Source: Thozetella sp. PMI_491
Lineage: Eukaryota > Ascomycota > Sordariomycetes > Chaetosphaeriales > Chaetosphaeriaceae
Assembly (NCBI GenBank): GCA_021432635.1
Contig: MU270056.1
Coordinates: forward strand, 425,656 to 489,655
DNA length: 64,000 bases
Direction: 5' to 3'
Part shown: positions 25,242-36,907 of the stretch, in pieces
How the letters are laid out: each line of letters begins with the position of its first letter
How positions within the stretch are numbered: the stretch's first letter is position 1
Notes under the pieces: model-generated
The model's input: the letters and a program-made list of their open reading frames with translations, nothing else
Told to the model about the DNA's origin: nothing
The model's database searches: none
Translations under genes and position numbers: made by a program

Positions 25242-28200
25242 CGGAGGAAGTATAGGGTTCGGCCAGGAGAGAAGGGCATTCGAGGTCAAGCCATGGAAAT
25301 TACAGGACATGGAAGCAAGGAGAGAGAACAAGGAGGACAGAAAAAAAAAAAGGCGGGAAGGCGGAGGGTTGAGCATGAGGTGAATTCGGCGCTAGTGATT
25401 TCGGTTTGCTACCCGGACTTGTGACATTTAGCCCGGAGGTTATTTGGAGTAGATCCTATCCCAGGCTTGGAGATCGCAAAGGGTGTTACCAGACACAGAC
25501 AGGATGCCACGATGCATGGTTTCTCGCGTCGTCTTACACGGCAGGAGTAGGTGGTGCGCCGTCGGGCTTGGGTGAGTGAAGGAGGCACTTGCCTGCATAC
25601 CTGCCTGTCTTGGTACACATCGGTCTCCACCACGAGACACGTCTCCGACCTCTTCGAAGGACTATACCAGTTTTCTATCATCATTATTACCACGCCCACG
25701 AGCGAGGGTTTATCCTATCTTGTCGAATGATGCCGTCTCTTTGCCTCCCACTTTGTTCTTAATCGGAATCGTGTGGCTCACCGTCGCCTCCCTTTCGTGT
25801 GATTTCGGTCGCAGTGTGAAAAGAATATAGATAAAACATAATAGGAGGAGGAGCTCCGTACACGTCAGGGCCATCCCGACATTATCATGTTGGGCCTGTC
25901 GGGATTGGTCAGCTAGCATATTCTTTTACCAACGAGAGATGAGGAACCTCACTGCGCAACCTGCGTCCAATCAACAGAATCATGGCTTGCACCATGCACC
26001 ACGGCTTATGCCTCGTTATCAACGGCGTAGGTGCATCGACTGCCCTGAAGGCGGGATGGTGTGCATATGCGCCGCCGGGCCGGCGCGCTCCTCCACAACA
26101 TCTTGGGCAAATCGGGCATCAATGCCCTCGGAAATACATCTCCGGAGGGGAGGGGTGGGGGCTTACCTCTATAAATTATAAATATGAAGGAAGCTATTGC
26201 GGATGATGGTTAAATCAGTATCATCATATACACCTTTCAAGTCATCCCCTAATCTAGTCATGGCTGCTCTTAAGTCAACTTCGTCTTGACTAACTGCGTA
26301 TTCTTCTCTAAAGGCGGGTAGCAATGATGCCAATTTCGATGACCTTCCGGCCGAAGCCTACCACACAACATAAGCTGAGAATACCTCCCACGAACATTAT
26401 CTTGCATTTCCTTCACTCTTGTCGTCGAAACTGCCGAATTTGATCTATTCCAAAGCAGAAGCCTGGAGATGCACCGTGCAGATGAGGAGATAGAACGGGC
26501 TCTACCGTAGAAAGCCAATTTCGAAGGATTGACTCTTTCCGCCTTGGTTTTCCCAAGAATTATAATAGGATTCTAGTAGCGCAGTATATTAGCAGGAAAG
26601 CAGGATCTAATGACGTGCGGGAGGGTGGTATGTCGGTGCCTAGAGCCAGCATGGCGCCGCCGGATCGCCCATGTTGTATCTCGGAGAAGCGGTTCGCAAT
26701 GCATTTAAGGAGAATACATCAACATTCTGGAAGGTCTCAATTTGTATAAATTGGCGAGAAGGTGCTCAAGTACCCAACTGAGTCTCGCGGGAGAGGCACC
26801 ACCTGATGCGCCCAGTAGATGGCGCTGAGCTCACGGCCAAGCTGCACACTAACCGGCCTCAGCGAAAGAAACCTTCCGCATAGCAGAGGCGACAACGCCA
26901 CATTCAAAAGATATGAGCCAACTTCAGGCCAACCGACTAGTGGGGGCTTCACATCCATCCGCCGGGCATCGGAGAAGGGCTATATGGGCTACGATGGAGG
27001 GCGGTTACGAAGCGAGAAGGGCCTGCTTTCGCCCCTCGGCTCTGCTTGTCCTTGTTCGTACTATGGAGTACTGCGTGCATGCCCTGAAGCTTCTGGCAGG
27101 GGAAGAGGCCGGGCAGGGTTTTTGAGACTACGTTGCCCACTGCTCGGCGCAAAGTCCGACTCGAACGCTTTTGGAGGCCCCTCTCCCTCATTAGAAGGAA
27201 AAGGGGTGGGTAAACAATGAGACGGAGATTGGGGTTAGGGTTCATCCTTGCCGCCTGAAGCTTCGCTAGGCACTTACTGCACCTCAGGTACAGTAGGCAC
27301 TAGTGTACCTTAGGCAGTGTCGACCGCCCGCGCCACTGCCTCGGGCCGGTCTGCCTTGGGGGAGGGGCGCGATCACGGAAGAGGGCAGAAAGCCAGTGCC
27401 TGGAGTGCTTGGACTGCCCGGGTCGGTGTGCCTGCCTGGCCGTTTCTAGGCTTTCCCAATTGTCGCCTGCTCTCGTCGACTACCTACCTAGCTTTTGGGT
27501 CAGCCTAGACCCGGGCTGGGGGAATCAGGGCACCCGGGGCCCTTGAAGGCTCATGGTACTCCTTGGTTTCATTTTGGTAAAAAAAAAAAAAAAAAAAGAT
27601 AAATAATCAGCAGCGTGCTCGAGCACCGGCGGCTGACACTCATTCCAAAAACCTAGCGAGCTAGATGTAGGTAGCGAGCGTCAATTCACCTCCTAGGTCG
27701 TCGGACCGGTTGGACGGCGAATGGGGCCGGGGAGCGGAACGCGCGTCGTTTGGCCTTCACCAAACCAGGTATCCGTGATTACCATCCCGATGGGCGGCGC
27801 TTCTAAAGGTTAAACGAAAAAAAGTTAGAGGCTAGCAGGAACCTCCCGAACTGTCCACGTGCCTCATCCACTGAACCAGTGGCTGTGCGCGCCAATAACC
27901 AACCCCTGCTCAGCTGTGGCTTGCTCCCTCGGTGCCCAGGGCTTGCAAGGCTTCCCAGGCCCCCGAACCGCCGTGAAATTGAGGACCTCTTTGGGCCTTG
28001 ATTGCTCGCGTCTCCACCTCTGCAGTTCCGCTGGATCCTGATTGCATCAGCGGGCAGCTCCTGATGAAACGTCGTCGACTTTCGTATTCGATTCCAAACC
28101 CGCCGCGACCGTCCAAGATACCTCCCCGTTCGTTCACTTTTTGATTCCCCCCCGCCGGAGAGGTCAAGGGGACCGTCCACTCGCTGTGGTTTGACAAAGA

Positions 28201-28634
28201 AACAACTTGGCTGCACCCCAAAACTAAAACAGGCCCAGGCGTCCTTGGCAGCCGTCGCCGAAGCGTCCGCGCGAACCCCGTCTGGCTGTCTGGGGCCTGA
28301 TCCAACCACCGCCCAGCCATTACTCCCGACCTCGACGGCCAACCACGGAGGGACTTTACGTAGGTGCCTCATTACGCCACACTCCAATTCCGCCCGCCTG
28401 TCCGCGTGTCTTCTGCGAGAAGATTCTACAGCGCAGGTCCTCTCGGGAGCATCGCGCCTCTCCAACTCTGCTTCCGAAAGCCTGGGACGGCGCCATAAGC
28501 AGCTCAGGCAAGCGACCAGCCCGGCCCAGCCCAAGACGCACATAGCTTGAGCAATCCCAACGACGCCCTGCGCGACCACGTCCCCGACCCAAACTCATCC
28601 ACGCCGGTCTCGCTGACCGGCTCGAGCCTCCGCT
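25242..28634. other. Gene-poor intergenic and WASP promoter
   Basis: I find no supportable gene in this 3.4-kb stretch. It includes a poly-A run at 27579-27597 and a cluster of AGGTAC/CTACCTACCTAG-like words at about 27250-27500. A 258-codon open frame on the minus strand (27803-28579) lies across the promoter/leader of the next gene and is probably not coding. Confidence 0.5.
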
Positions 28635-30722
28635 ATGCCGTCCATCCTCAGCGACGACGATAAGGAGACGGTCAAGCGCCATGTTCCCAAGCAGACCAAC
28701 AAGATACACGCCGTCGCCGTCGCCCGCCTCTACGTCGCCCACCCGAACCGCTCAAGATGGACCTACAGCGGCCTCCAAGGGGCCGTGGTGCTGGCCAACG
28801 ACTTGGTAGGCCATACTTACTGGATCAAGCTCGTGGACATCTCGGTGCGTCGACCCTCGCTGCCCCCCTCTTCCCTCCCCTCCTGCCCTTTGCCCTGCTA
28901 ACCTGAGCCCCTCGCCCCCAGCCTGGGAACCGAGGCGTCATCTGGGATCAGGAGATCTACGACACATGGCATTACAATCAAGACCGGACCTTCTTCCACA
29001 CTTTTGAACTCGAGTCGTGCCTCGCGGGACTGTCTTTTGTGGACGAGAAGGAGGCCAAGCAGTTCCTCAAGAAGATGAATGATAGGGAGAAGAATGCGAG
29101 CAAGGCGACCCTCAAGACGCCCTTTGGAGGATCAGCACCGGCAAGCGGCGGTCGCAGTCACGGCCTGCTAGGAGGCATCTTTGGCGGACATAGGCACTCG
29201 TCAGCCCCGACCCCGCCCGAGTCACCAAGGAACAACCTGCCCTCGCTGCCGAACCACTCGAGCTCGGCAGGCACGAATGGACACGGCTACGCTGCCCGCT
29301 CCGAGTTTGCGACTCTCGAGGCCTTCGACCCTAACTGGAGGGATAATTTTGGTGATGACCTCCAGGCCAAGGGCCTGAACGACGACTTTATCCGCGAGAA
29401 CCAGGACTTCATTGTGGAGTTCCTCAAGCAAGAGCAGCAGGAGCAAAGCAGGCCGTCTCCGCCGCCGCCGCCACCGCCTCCTGTGAACGGGTCAGGAGGG
29501 AGCTTGCGCGCACCACCCCCGCCTCCGCCGGGCCAGCGCTCTGTCTCCGAGACTCATGCACCACCCCCGCCGCCCGCTCCAAGGAGGGGAGGAGCGCCGC
29601 CCCCGCCCCCGGCACCGAGAAGATCAGGCAAGCCCGAGGCCGCCGTCCATCGCGAGCCGACCCCTCCGCGAGACTCACCACCTCCTCCAGCGCGCCCGAG
29701 ATTCGCAGTGCCTCCAGCTTTTTCGGACGCTGGGAGATACGCGCACGCGGATCCGCCCCGCGCCGCGCCTGCAGTTCCTGGACCGCCGCCACCTCCGCGG
29801 CCACCCAAGACGCCGATCGAAGAGCATGCGGAACCGGGTCACAAGTTCGGGGTACCGCCTCCTTTCACGGGCCAAAGAAGCGTCCCCGCACCGCCGATCC
29901 GTGGCCCTGTCCCTCCGCCTCCGCCTTCCAGGGAGACATCCGCACCTGTCGGTGCGCCGCCCCCGCTCCCCCCCAAGGCGCCGGCTTCTACAGCGCCGCC
30001 GCTGCCACCTACTAGCTCTCGGCCGCCACCTTCTCTACCGACCCGTAACCCGGTCCCACCAGCAGCACAACCCCCACCGCTCCCGGCGACGAGAGCTCCA
30101 GCTCCTCCCCCGCTACCTTCTACCCAGGCTCCTCCACCGCCGCCATTGCCCTCCACCCACGCTCCCCCGCCACCACCATTGCCTTCGACCAACGCCCCTC
30201 CGCCGCCACCTCCCGCGCCCCCTCTCCCTCCGCCCTCTGGCGGCGGCCCTCCCCCCCCGCCGCCGCCGCCTCCGCCACCCGGACTTGGTGGTCCTCCACC
30301 ACCCCCTCCGCCGCCACCCCCGAACCGCGACTCGGGCTATGCCTCTGGCGTCCCGGCTCCGGCGTTACCAGCCGGGAACGACGGACGTTCGGCCATGCTC
30401 GACAGCATCCAGAAGGCTGGCGGTATCAACTCGCTCAAGAAGGTGGACAGGAGCCAGATCCGCGATCGCAGTGGTGCTACTGTCGGAGGAGGAGGCGACA
30501 CGGGCCCGCACGGAAGCGGTCTCCCGCCCGCCGGGGTCGCTCCCGGCGGAGGAGGCGGCATGGCAGACGCGCTCGCGGCAGCCCTACAGAAGCGGAAGAA
30601 CAAAGTCAGCCACAGTGGTATGTGAACCCCCTCGCACCTCAGCGACCGAACCTCTCTTGTTATACTTTTTTGGCTAATGTTCCAATTCTATAGATGACGA
30701 GGACGACGATGACGATTGGTAG
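28635..30722 (+). CDS. WASP/Las17 actin nucleation-promoting factor
   Basis: The protein activates the Arp2/3 complex at cortical/endocytic actin patches. Exons are 28635-28844, 28922-30617 and 30694-30722 (644 aa). The WH1/EVH1 domain (about 15-130) is split by intron 1 and includes YSGLQGAVVLANDLVGHTYW and GVIWDQEIYDTW; it normally binds verprolin/WIP. A segment near 210-245 (FDPNWRDNFGDDLQAKGL) follows. About 248-540 is a long polyproline region, the expected ligand for SH3 proteins and profilin. The WH2 actin-binding element is RSAMLDSIQKAGGINSLKKV (about 558-577), with a second basic helix near MADALAAALQKRK. The very short last exon supplies the acidic Arp2/3-binding tail DDEDDDDDW, ending on the conserved Trp. 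That tail confirms the terminal exon. Assignment is secure. Confidence 0.96.
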
Positions 30723-31723
30723 ATACATCGCTTTCTCGGTTGGGGCAGGGAGTCTGATGAGGGCTGTCGTATAGGAGCTGGGAATCTGTACGAACAAACC
30801 ATCGCCTTGGAGCAGACGACAGCCACGGAAAGGAGTGAAATGCAGCGCCGCCGCCGGCCCGGTTGCTCCTGGAAAGCCGGTCACTGAAGAAAAGGGAACA
30901 ACGAGAAAAGGGACACGATTACTACTGTTTGCAAATATACTCATGCCGAGTATCGCACTTATTTTCCGCACAGGCCCGCTTGCTGAGGTAGATCGGCGAG
31001 TACGGCGTGCTACCACTAGGGAACGAAGGGAGTTGCTGATTGGAGCAGGCGTTGGAAACGAGAGGGACATCGTGTACATCCTTGTTCCGTGGGGGCCTCA
31101 ATAGTCACGCTCTGGGACGTGGAAGGCTTTGCTCGGAACAAACGTCCCTTCGCCTCGCTCTGCCACGAGCGGCAGGCTAGCAATCAGTGCAGATAGAATG
31201 AGAATGCTAAAAATGATTCGGATCGCCATCGTCGTGCAAACAACACATGAAGCTAGAAAGTTGAGTGGGCCATGGGGTCATGGGAAGAAGGGGCATATCG
31301 ATTTAGCACGCTCAATCTACCAAAAGCTGATAGTCATGGAACGCCCCAGGCGCAAATGCCCAACTCCATCCCCTTTTCTGATGAGTCTGGATAATAAAAC
31401 TGCCCACTGCTGGCGAAAGAAAGAGAATGAGGCAGAGAGATCAACTATACATGCCCGTCCCCTAGAAGGTCAACCAGCCATGACGTCTCTCCCACCATGA
31501 CAGTCTTCCCCCACAACACCCATGCAGCCAAAACGAGCCACCAACTGTCGGGGAATCCACGCAGCCCGGGGAAGCGTAGCCGCGGCAGATTTTGAGAGAG
31601 AAGACAGCTTTGTGCTTTCCGCCTGCCATGCCGTACCGGAAGGGCTTTTGGTTGTTTGTGACCAAGGCATAGCAGGGGGGAAGGGTAGCCGCCGGCAACC
31701 CCCCGGAGGTCCTTCCGCAACCC
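30723..31723. other. Convergent 3' ends of WASP and eIF1A
   Basis: No gene is visible in this stretch between two convergent genes. It should hold both 3' UTRs. Confidence 0.55.
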
Positions 31724-32568
31724 CTAGATGTCGTCGATGGCGATCTCCTTGCCGCCACCGCCGGCAGCGTCGCCCTCGGCCTCGCTGTCCTCGCTGTCTC
31801 GGTCCTCGTCGAACTCGAAGCCGTAGTCGCCGTCGCCCTCCGGGCCGCCCAGATCCGTCTCGTTGATCTTGGCCGACTCGGGGAGCTCGCCGTACGCCTT
31901 GAGCGAGCGCGCCTCGTCGGCGCTGTACTTCAGGATGACGTCGCCCTTCTCGTCCTGGTACGACCGGAGCGAGAGGAGGATGATGTCGCCGGCGTTGATC
32001 CAGACCTTCTTGCGGAGCTTGCCCTGCGGCGGGGATTAGCAAGGAGGGATGCAAGAGGAAAAGGGGGGCGGGGAGCCTACGCGGATGTGGGCCAGTCTCT
32101 TGACGCCGTCGAAGCACTGGGCTTCTACTCGGCCGTTACCGAGCATGCGGAGAACCTGGGCATACTCTGTTCACCTCGTCAGTTCCTCATTTGTTCTTCC
32201 GCGGTTGAGACTCTCGTTGTTGGTGTTTGGGGTGGATGGGCTGCGCGGGATGCGCGGGGCTATCAGCGGATCAAAAAACGTACCCTGACCATCCTCCTTG
32301 AAAGCTGTCCAGGAAAACACGTTAGCATGGTTTGTAGCATAGGCTGGCCACGTGAAAGGCCTGGATCTGGGAGAGAGGCCGGCGACATACTCAACTCGCG
32401 CTTTTCGTTGTCGTTCTCGTTCTTACCCCTGCGGCGATTCTTGCCACCCTTTCTGTGCGGTTCAGGTCAGCGCTGCTCGGCGGGCTCGCACAACTATTTT
32501 TAACGCAGGGGAGCAGGCACGAGGCTGCGGCGTGGAAGGAGGAGAACGTACCCCTTGTTCTTGGGCAT
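31724..32568 (-). CDS. Translation initiation factor eIF1A
   Basis: eIF1A binds the 40S A-site, promotes scanning and start-codon selection, and helps recruit eIF5B. Five exons on the minus strand are 32568-32552, 32452-32391, 32304-32284, 32166-32081 and 32023-31724 (161 aa; the yeast protein is about 153). The N-terminal tail is strongly basic ([17 protein letters not shown]). The OB-fold follows ([18 protein letters not shown], then [19 protein letters not shown] and GDIILLSLR). The C-terminal tail is acidic and ends KEIAIDDI, the eIF5B-binding end typical of the family. Every exon junction restores a conserved eIF1A segment. Intron-rich structure with a 17-nt first coding exon and a 21-nt third exon is unusual but well supported by conservation. 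It is divergently transcribed from the mitochondrial-protein gene at 33246. Confidence 0.96.
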
Positions 32569-33245
32569 GTTGACGATGGGCTGCGATGGAGGTTCCTGTC
32601 GTAGATAGCTGGGGCTTTCTGGGCCAAGTCGGTGCTTTGTGCTGATGACGATCGGAAGTTGGTGGGAGGGACGGTGTTTTGGAGGGGCAGTTCAAAAGCG
32701 GGCAGGTGGGGGCTTCGCCTTTGGGCGGTTCGACCGTCTTTGAGTCAGAGTGAGTGATTGAGGGGTGGCGCGATTGGAAGACAGGGAAGGAAGCACCGGG
32801 CAGTGGCGGTTGGTTGGTGCGGAGGCCCCGGCACTCAGGCAAGGCGTACTCAAAAATGTAAGTTAGCGGCATAATTTTTTTATGGGCTCCCCTGGCTCAG
32901 GCAAGCCTGGCTACATGCGAGTCTCTACAACTCATCAGTAGTACGAAGTAGCACCAGTATTCCGTACTACCTACAGACTACGTAGGGGCCCATTTGTGCT
33001 GCATCCTGGTCCGTGCAAGCCTTGCCCAAGACCCGGGAGCGCGCTTAGCAAGTGCGGTGGCCGTTGCAGAGCAGAGAGGTTTCGCGACGGAAAAGAGACG
33101 GCGACAAAGAGCGCGAGAGAGAGAGACAGAGAGAAGCACGTGTGTCGAAGCGAATCCAACCAACCAGCCCTGGTGGCCGAGCGGGGATTCCAGCCACTTT
33201 ATGGGCGTGATGGGAATGAAATGAACACAAAGTCACTCCTTTAGC
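32569..33245. promoter_or_regulatory. Shared divergent promoter region, eIF1A / mitochondrial protein gene
   Basis: The 677 bases separate two divergently transcribed start codons and must contain both promoters. No gene is visible. A CT/GA-rich tract lies near 33100-33140. Confidence 0.5.
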
Positions 33246-34241
33246 ATGCTTCGCGGCCTTCGACGATGCTGCCGGCTCCGAGGCGTGGTGGCAGAAACTG
33301 CTCGACTCCGTCTCTGCCGGCATGCCTCCACCACTGCCGTCGCCGCCGCCGCCGCCACCACCACTCCGCGCCCCCGCAGCGTCGGCATCAAGGCTCTTCC
33401 GTCTCGGACAGGCCTGGCACCACACAAGAAGCCGAGGACCTCCGGCCCGCAACCATCTCCACAACCCAGCGACGCGGTCTCAAAGCGACCATCCTACTCG
33501 AAGCTATCAGATCGTGCCGCACTTGCCTTCAAGCGCGCCGGCATTGGCTTCCCCGGCTCGCTGCTGCGGCTCCCCGGGTATGATGACGCGCAGGCCAAGC
33601 ATGGCATCGCCCTCCGGGTCTCTAGGCGACACACCTGGCACCCTTACAACAGCTTTTTTCTGAATCCGGAGGGCCATCCTCTGCAAGAGAAATACATCTC
33701 GTGGAATCTCGAACATACAGACCAGCCACTATGGTTCTACAGCGTGCCCGTCCGGGACCAGATACACCTGCCAATCGTCGTGAAGCAGAGCTCGACCAAG
33801 GCCAGGAAGGCCTTCCGCTTAGCCCTGAAGGCAGCTGGGTACGACGTGACCGGCAGGAGGCTCTCGGCCCCAGATGCTGCCATGACGGGACCAAGGGACG
33901 AGGCAGCCGTCCAGGAGCTATTCGGGACCGTCAGGCTAGACTACGACCCGGTCCAGATGGCCCGGATCCCGCTCAAGAAGACCGTCGAGCACTTGGGAAC
34001 CCACATCCAGCGCTTGGAGGAGCAGATTGGGAAGAAGCAGAGGCAGATGGTCAAGTCGCAGAGGCCTATGGTCGAGTCACAGAGGCCTATGGTCAAGTCA
34101 CAGTGGCCTATGGCCAGGTCACAGAAGCCTACTGTCAAGTCACACAAGCCTATGGTCGAGTCACAGAGGCCTATAGTCCAGTCACAGAAGCCTATAGTCA
34201 AGTCACAGTGGCCTATAGTCAAGTCACGGAGGCCAATCTGA
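33246..34241 (+). CDS. Predicted mitochondrial protein with C-terminal heptapeptide repeats
   Basis: I do not recognise a named family. This single-exon gene encodes 331 aa. The N-terminus (MLRGLRRCCRLRGVVAETAR and on to a Ala/Thr-rich stretch) is Arg-rich without acidic residues, apart from one Glu, and looks like a mitochondrial presequence. Residues about 80-250 appear globular and conserved in style (AALAFKRAGIGFPGSLLRLPG, then QPLWFYSVPVRDQIHLPIVV). A short helix with basic residues follows (about 250-265). The C-terminal 65 residues are about nine copies of a seven-residue unit of the form P-M/I-V-K/E-S-Q-R/K/W, encoded by a 21-bp tandem array that runs to the stop codon. The globular part resembles uncharacterised fungal mitochondrial proteins. 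A role in mitochondrial translation is a guess. Confidence 0.7.
   Translation: MLRGLRRCCRLRGVVAETARLRLCRHASTTAVAAAAATTTPRPRSVGIKALPSRTGLAPHKKPRTSGPQPSPQPSDAVSKRPSYSKLSDRAALAFKRAGIGFPGSLLRLPGYDDAQAKHGIALRVSRRHTWHPYNSFFLNPEGHPLQEKYISWNLEHTDQPLWFYSVPVRDQIHLPIVVKQSSTKARKAFRLALKAAGYDVTGRRLSAPDAAMTGPRDEAAVQELFGTVRLDYDPVQMARIPLKKTVEHLGTHIQRLEEQIGKKQRQMVKSQRPMVESQRPMVKSQWPMARSQKPTVKSHKPMVESQRPIVQSQKPIVKSQWPIVKSRRPI
34046..34238 (+). repeat. 21-bp coding minisatellite (about nine units)
   Basis: Tandem units of the type ATGGTCAAGTCACAGAGGCC(T) run from inside the coding region to within one codon of the stop. Unit length is a multiple of three, so all units stay in frame. Units differ by point changes (AAG/GAG/CAG, AGG/TGG/AAG, ATG/ATA/ACT). 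Other frames across the array are open too because of the repeat, which explains overlapping spurious frames on both strands. Confidence 0.92.
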
Positions 34242-34993
34242 CGCTCCACGGGAACGCGCTCTGTCCCGGCGGTGCCCGCCATGGCGGCGAGGTTTTTTGA
34301 GCCAAAGAGATAGGGCATGCAATAATAGACCAAAGACTCAACTCCACCGCGTATTTCTGTAACTTCTTCCTCTTCGCCGCTCCTCTGGCCCTTGGCCCCT
34401 TGGTATGATGTATAAAAGCCGAAATGCTCTATTCCCTGAGTGCTGCGGGTTTTTTCTTTCTTTCTTCTCTCTTCTTTCTTTTTTTCCAACTACGGCGATA
34501 AGAACAGCATGTGCGATAATAGTAAGTACTGTAGTTACTCAGAATGCCAAGTCGAGCAAGTATGCGGATACACATAGGTAATAAAGATATGTACATACTT
34601 GAGGGATAATGAGCTAGGGTTCGGGTTACGAAATACGATGCGGGCGGCCGGGCCTGAAAGGGCGACGTTTGGGTGTGAGACGCGGGTGGCCCAGTTAGCT
34701 CCGTTTCCAGTTGGCGCACAAGCTCCCAGCTTACGACCTCACAGCTGGCCAGTTCCACAATCTTCATCGGCGCGCCTCGACCTGTTGCGTAGACTTTGCC
34801 AACTCGCTGCTTCCCGCCGCCCTTTCGCTGCCCCGAATACCAATCCCCTGACGATACACCGCAATTGACCCACCCGCGTCCAATTCGATTCGGCCCCTGA
34901 CGTCTTTGCGCCCGCAGCTCCCCCCTGATCGGAGCTCCCCCTCCCCTCCTGCTGCCATTTCCCGCCAGAACCAGGCCCAGTCTCGTGCCAGCT
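34242..34993. other. Intergenic: CHS5 promoter
   Basis: No gene is visible. A TTTC-rich tract lies at about 34448-34490. The last 100 bases are pyrimidine-rich leader. Confidence 0.55.
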
Positions 34994-36265
34994 ATGTTGG
35001 TCTCCTTGACGGTCGGCAAGGTCGACGCCGGCGTCACAGTCCTGCTCACCAAGGACAAGCGCTTGGTGAGTGCTTGAATTTCCCCTGCGAAGGCCCTTGA
35101 CCTCCCTCTCGAAGGAACCCTTGCCGCTCTGATCGGTCGAGCACTCTGCTAACCTGCGCTCCTTCCCCCTCGCCTCCAGATCGAGTTCCCCTCCATCCTG
35201 CTTCCTCCCGACATTGCGTCCGGCTCCATCGTCGACATCAACGTGGGCCGCAATGCCGCCTCCGAGTCCGCCGCCGAATCTGCCTTCCGTACGCTGCAGG
35301 ACCGCATCTACAGCTCCTTCGGCGCGGCCGAGCCCAAGACGCCCGTGCTATGGTGCCGCAACGCAACCCAGACGAGCGTTGTGCTCGAGTGGGAGCCCAT
35401 CCAGCTGGCCACGGCCGATTTGATCTCCCTTGCTCTGTACCGCAACAACCAGAAGGCCGGCAACATCCCCAAGCCTACCGCCATGCACTCGACCAAGATC
35501 AGCGGCCTGGCCGTCGACACCGAGTACACCTTCCACCTGGTCCTGCGCACCACCGCCGGCACCTACTCGAGCGAGCGCGTCGTCGTGCGCACCCACAAGA
35601 TGACGGACCTGAGCGGTATCACCATCACCACCGGCCTTCTCCCGGCCTCCATGCGGGAGAAGCTAGCCCAGACGGTGGAGCGCATTGGTGCCAAGATCGT
35701 GGACGGCGTGCGCATCGACACGACGCACTTTGTGACGACCGAGGGCCGCGGCCTGCAGTGGGAACGTGCGAATGAGATGAACATTCCCGTCGTGACTCCC
35801 GAGTGGGTGGAGAAGTGCGAGCAGACGGGCCGCATCCTAGGTGTCACCAAGTTCTACCTCGACGCCGTCCGTCCGCCTCCAGGCAGCGAGCCCACGCCCT
35901 CGCCGCCAGCCCAGAAAGATCTCCCGGCGGCGCCGCCTTCCACGAACGGGTCCTCGGCTGCGCAGGGCGCCGACGACGGGGCGCAGAGGAAAGAAGAGGG
36001 CGCGGAGGTCGACGACGCCGACAGCAGCGAGGAAGAGGATGAAGACGCTGCTGCAGCAACAGAGGCCAAGACGATGTCCGGCGGCCAAGACGAGCAAAAG
36101 ATGCGGGCGGATGAGCGGGACGCCAAGCACCTCCCGTCAAGACCGAGGCCCACGGTCGATGATGAGGACGAAGACGACGAAGAGGAGAAGGAGGGCCTCG
36201 GGATTGACAACAAGGGAGGGAAGTCTCCGGGAGACAATGCCTCGTTCCAGGACGTAGCGTTATAA
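34994..36265 (+). CDS. chs5: Chs5-type exomer component (FN3-BRCT)
   Basis: Chs5 is the scaffold of exomer, the trans-Golgi coat-like complex that exports chitin synthase Chs3 and other cargo. Exons are 34994-35065 and 35180-36265 (385 aa). The N-terminus MLVSLTVGKVDAGVTVLLTK matches the family's dimerisation segment. Residues about 80-175 form the fibronectin type III domain (VLWCRNATQTSVVLEWEPI, then TEYTFHLVLRTTAGTYSSER). About 180-270 is the BRCT domain (GITITTGLLPASMREKL; WERANEMNIPVVTPEWVEKC). The two domains together bind Arf1 in yeast. The C-terminal third is Pro- then acidic-rich and disordered. It is shorter than yeast Chs5 but typical of filamentous fungi. Assignment is secure. Confidence 0.94.
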
Positions 36266-36907
36266 ACCTAGCCGCCGCACATGCGACGGCTGCTGGGGGT
36301 TCTGCTTCTCGGCCTAGGCTGAAGGAAGCTATTCTATGTGTAGATTACCATTGGTTTCAACGTCGGCCAGTGTTTCATCGCAAGGCGCAGGGGAGTGGGA
36401 GATGCGAGCTTTGGACCTTCTATGCAGGTTATATCTAATGCCTTTGCTGCATCCCACGACATGGACCTAGCTGTCCTCGTTCAGCCCGTTACACCGCTAG
36501 CCCCTTTTGTGAGACGGTGTGCTGCAATGACAAACAAACATTACGTGGGCTAGTCGCAGGAGGCAAGTAGAAAGTGGCGTTAGAGGACTACATTAAACCG
36601 AAGGACAAGCACGTATGCGCTGTCAAGGTTGAGCTAGTTGTGTATACAAACAAGTCTGATCCGCCCTGTAGTGCGAACTTCTCGAAATGCGCGGGCAATA
36701 TTGCCCTGATAGACACGATTTCATACGTTAGCACTAACCAGATCAGAGAATACATTGACATTCATTCATACACATCCTATCCGTATGCCCAGCTGCCGAG
36801 TCCTTGGTATAACGCTTCCAAACCAGCACCCTGACCTGTTGTCCTGTGGCCATAACCTTTGGCTCAACTTTGCCATCCATATGCAGACCCCAACCCCAAA
36901 CCGTCAT
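36266..36907. other. Convergent 3' ends of CHS5 and the large disordered-protein gene
   Basis: No gene is visible. The DNA is moderately AT-richer than the flanking genes. Confidence 0.55.

Noticed and set aside
27803..28579. 258-codon open frame on the minus strand
   Set aside because: It overlaps the promoter/leader of the WASP gene, has no domain, and its composition fits a chance frame in GC-rich DNA.
29424..30317. Gly/Ala-rich minus-strand frames opposite the WASP polyproline region
   Set aside because: They are antisense shadows of proline codons.
33170..33195. tRNA-like word GGTGGCCGAGCGG
   Set aside because: Resembles the start of Leu/Ser tRNAs, but no matching anticodon arm, B box or acceptor stem follows.
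33701..34489. Long frames on both strands over the mitochondrial-protein gene
   Set aside because: They are open because the 21-bp tandem array has no stop in any of these frames; the presequence and globular sequence support only the frame at 33246-34241.
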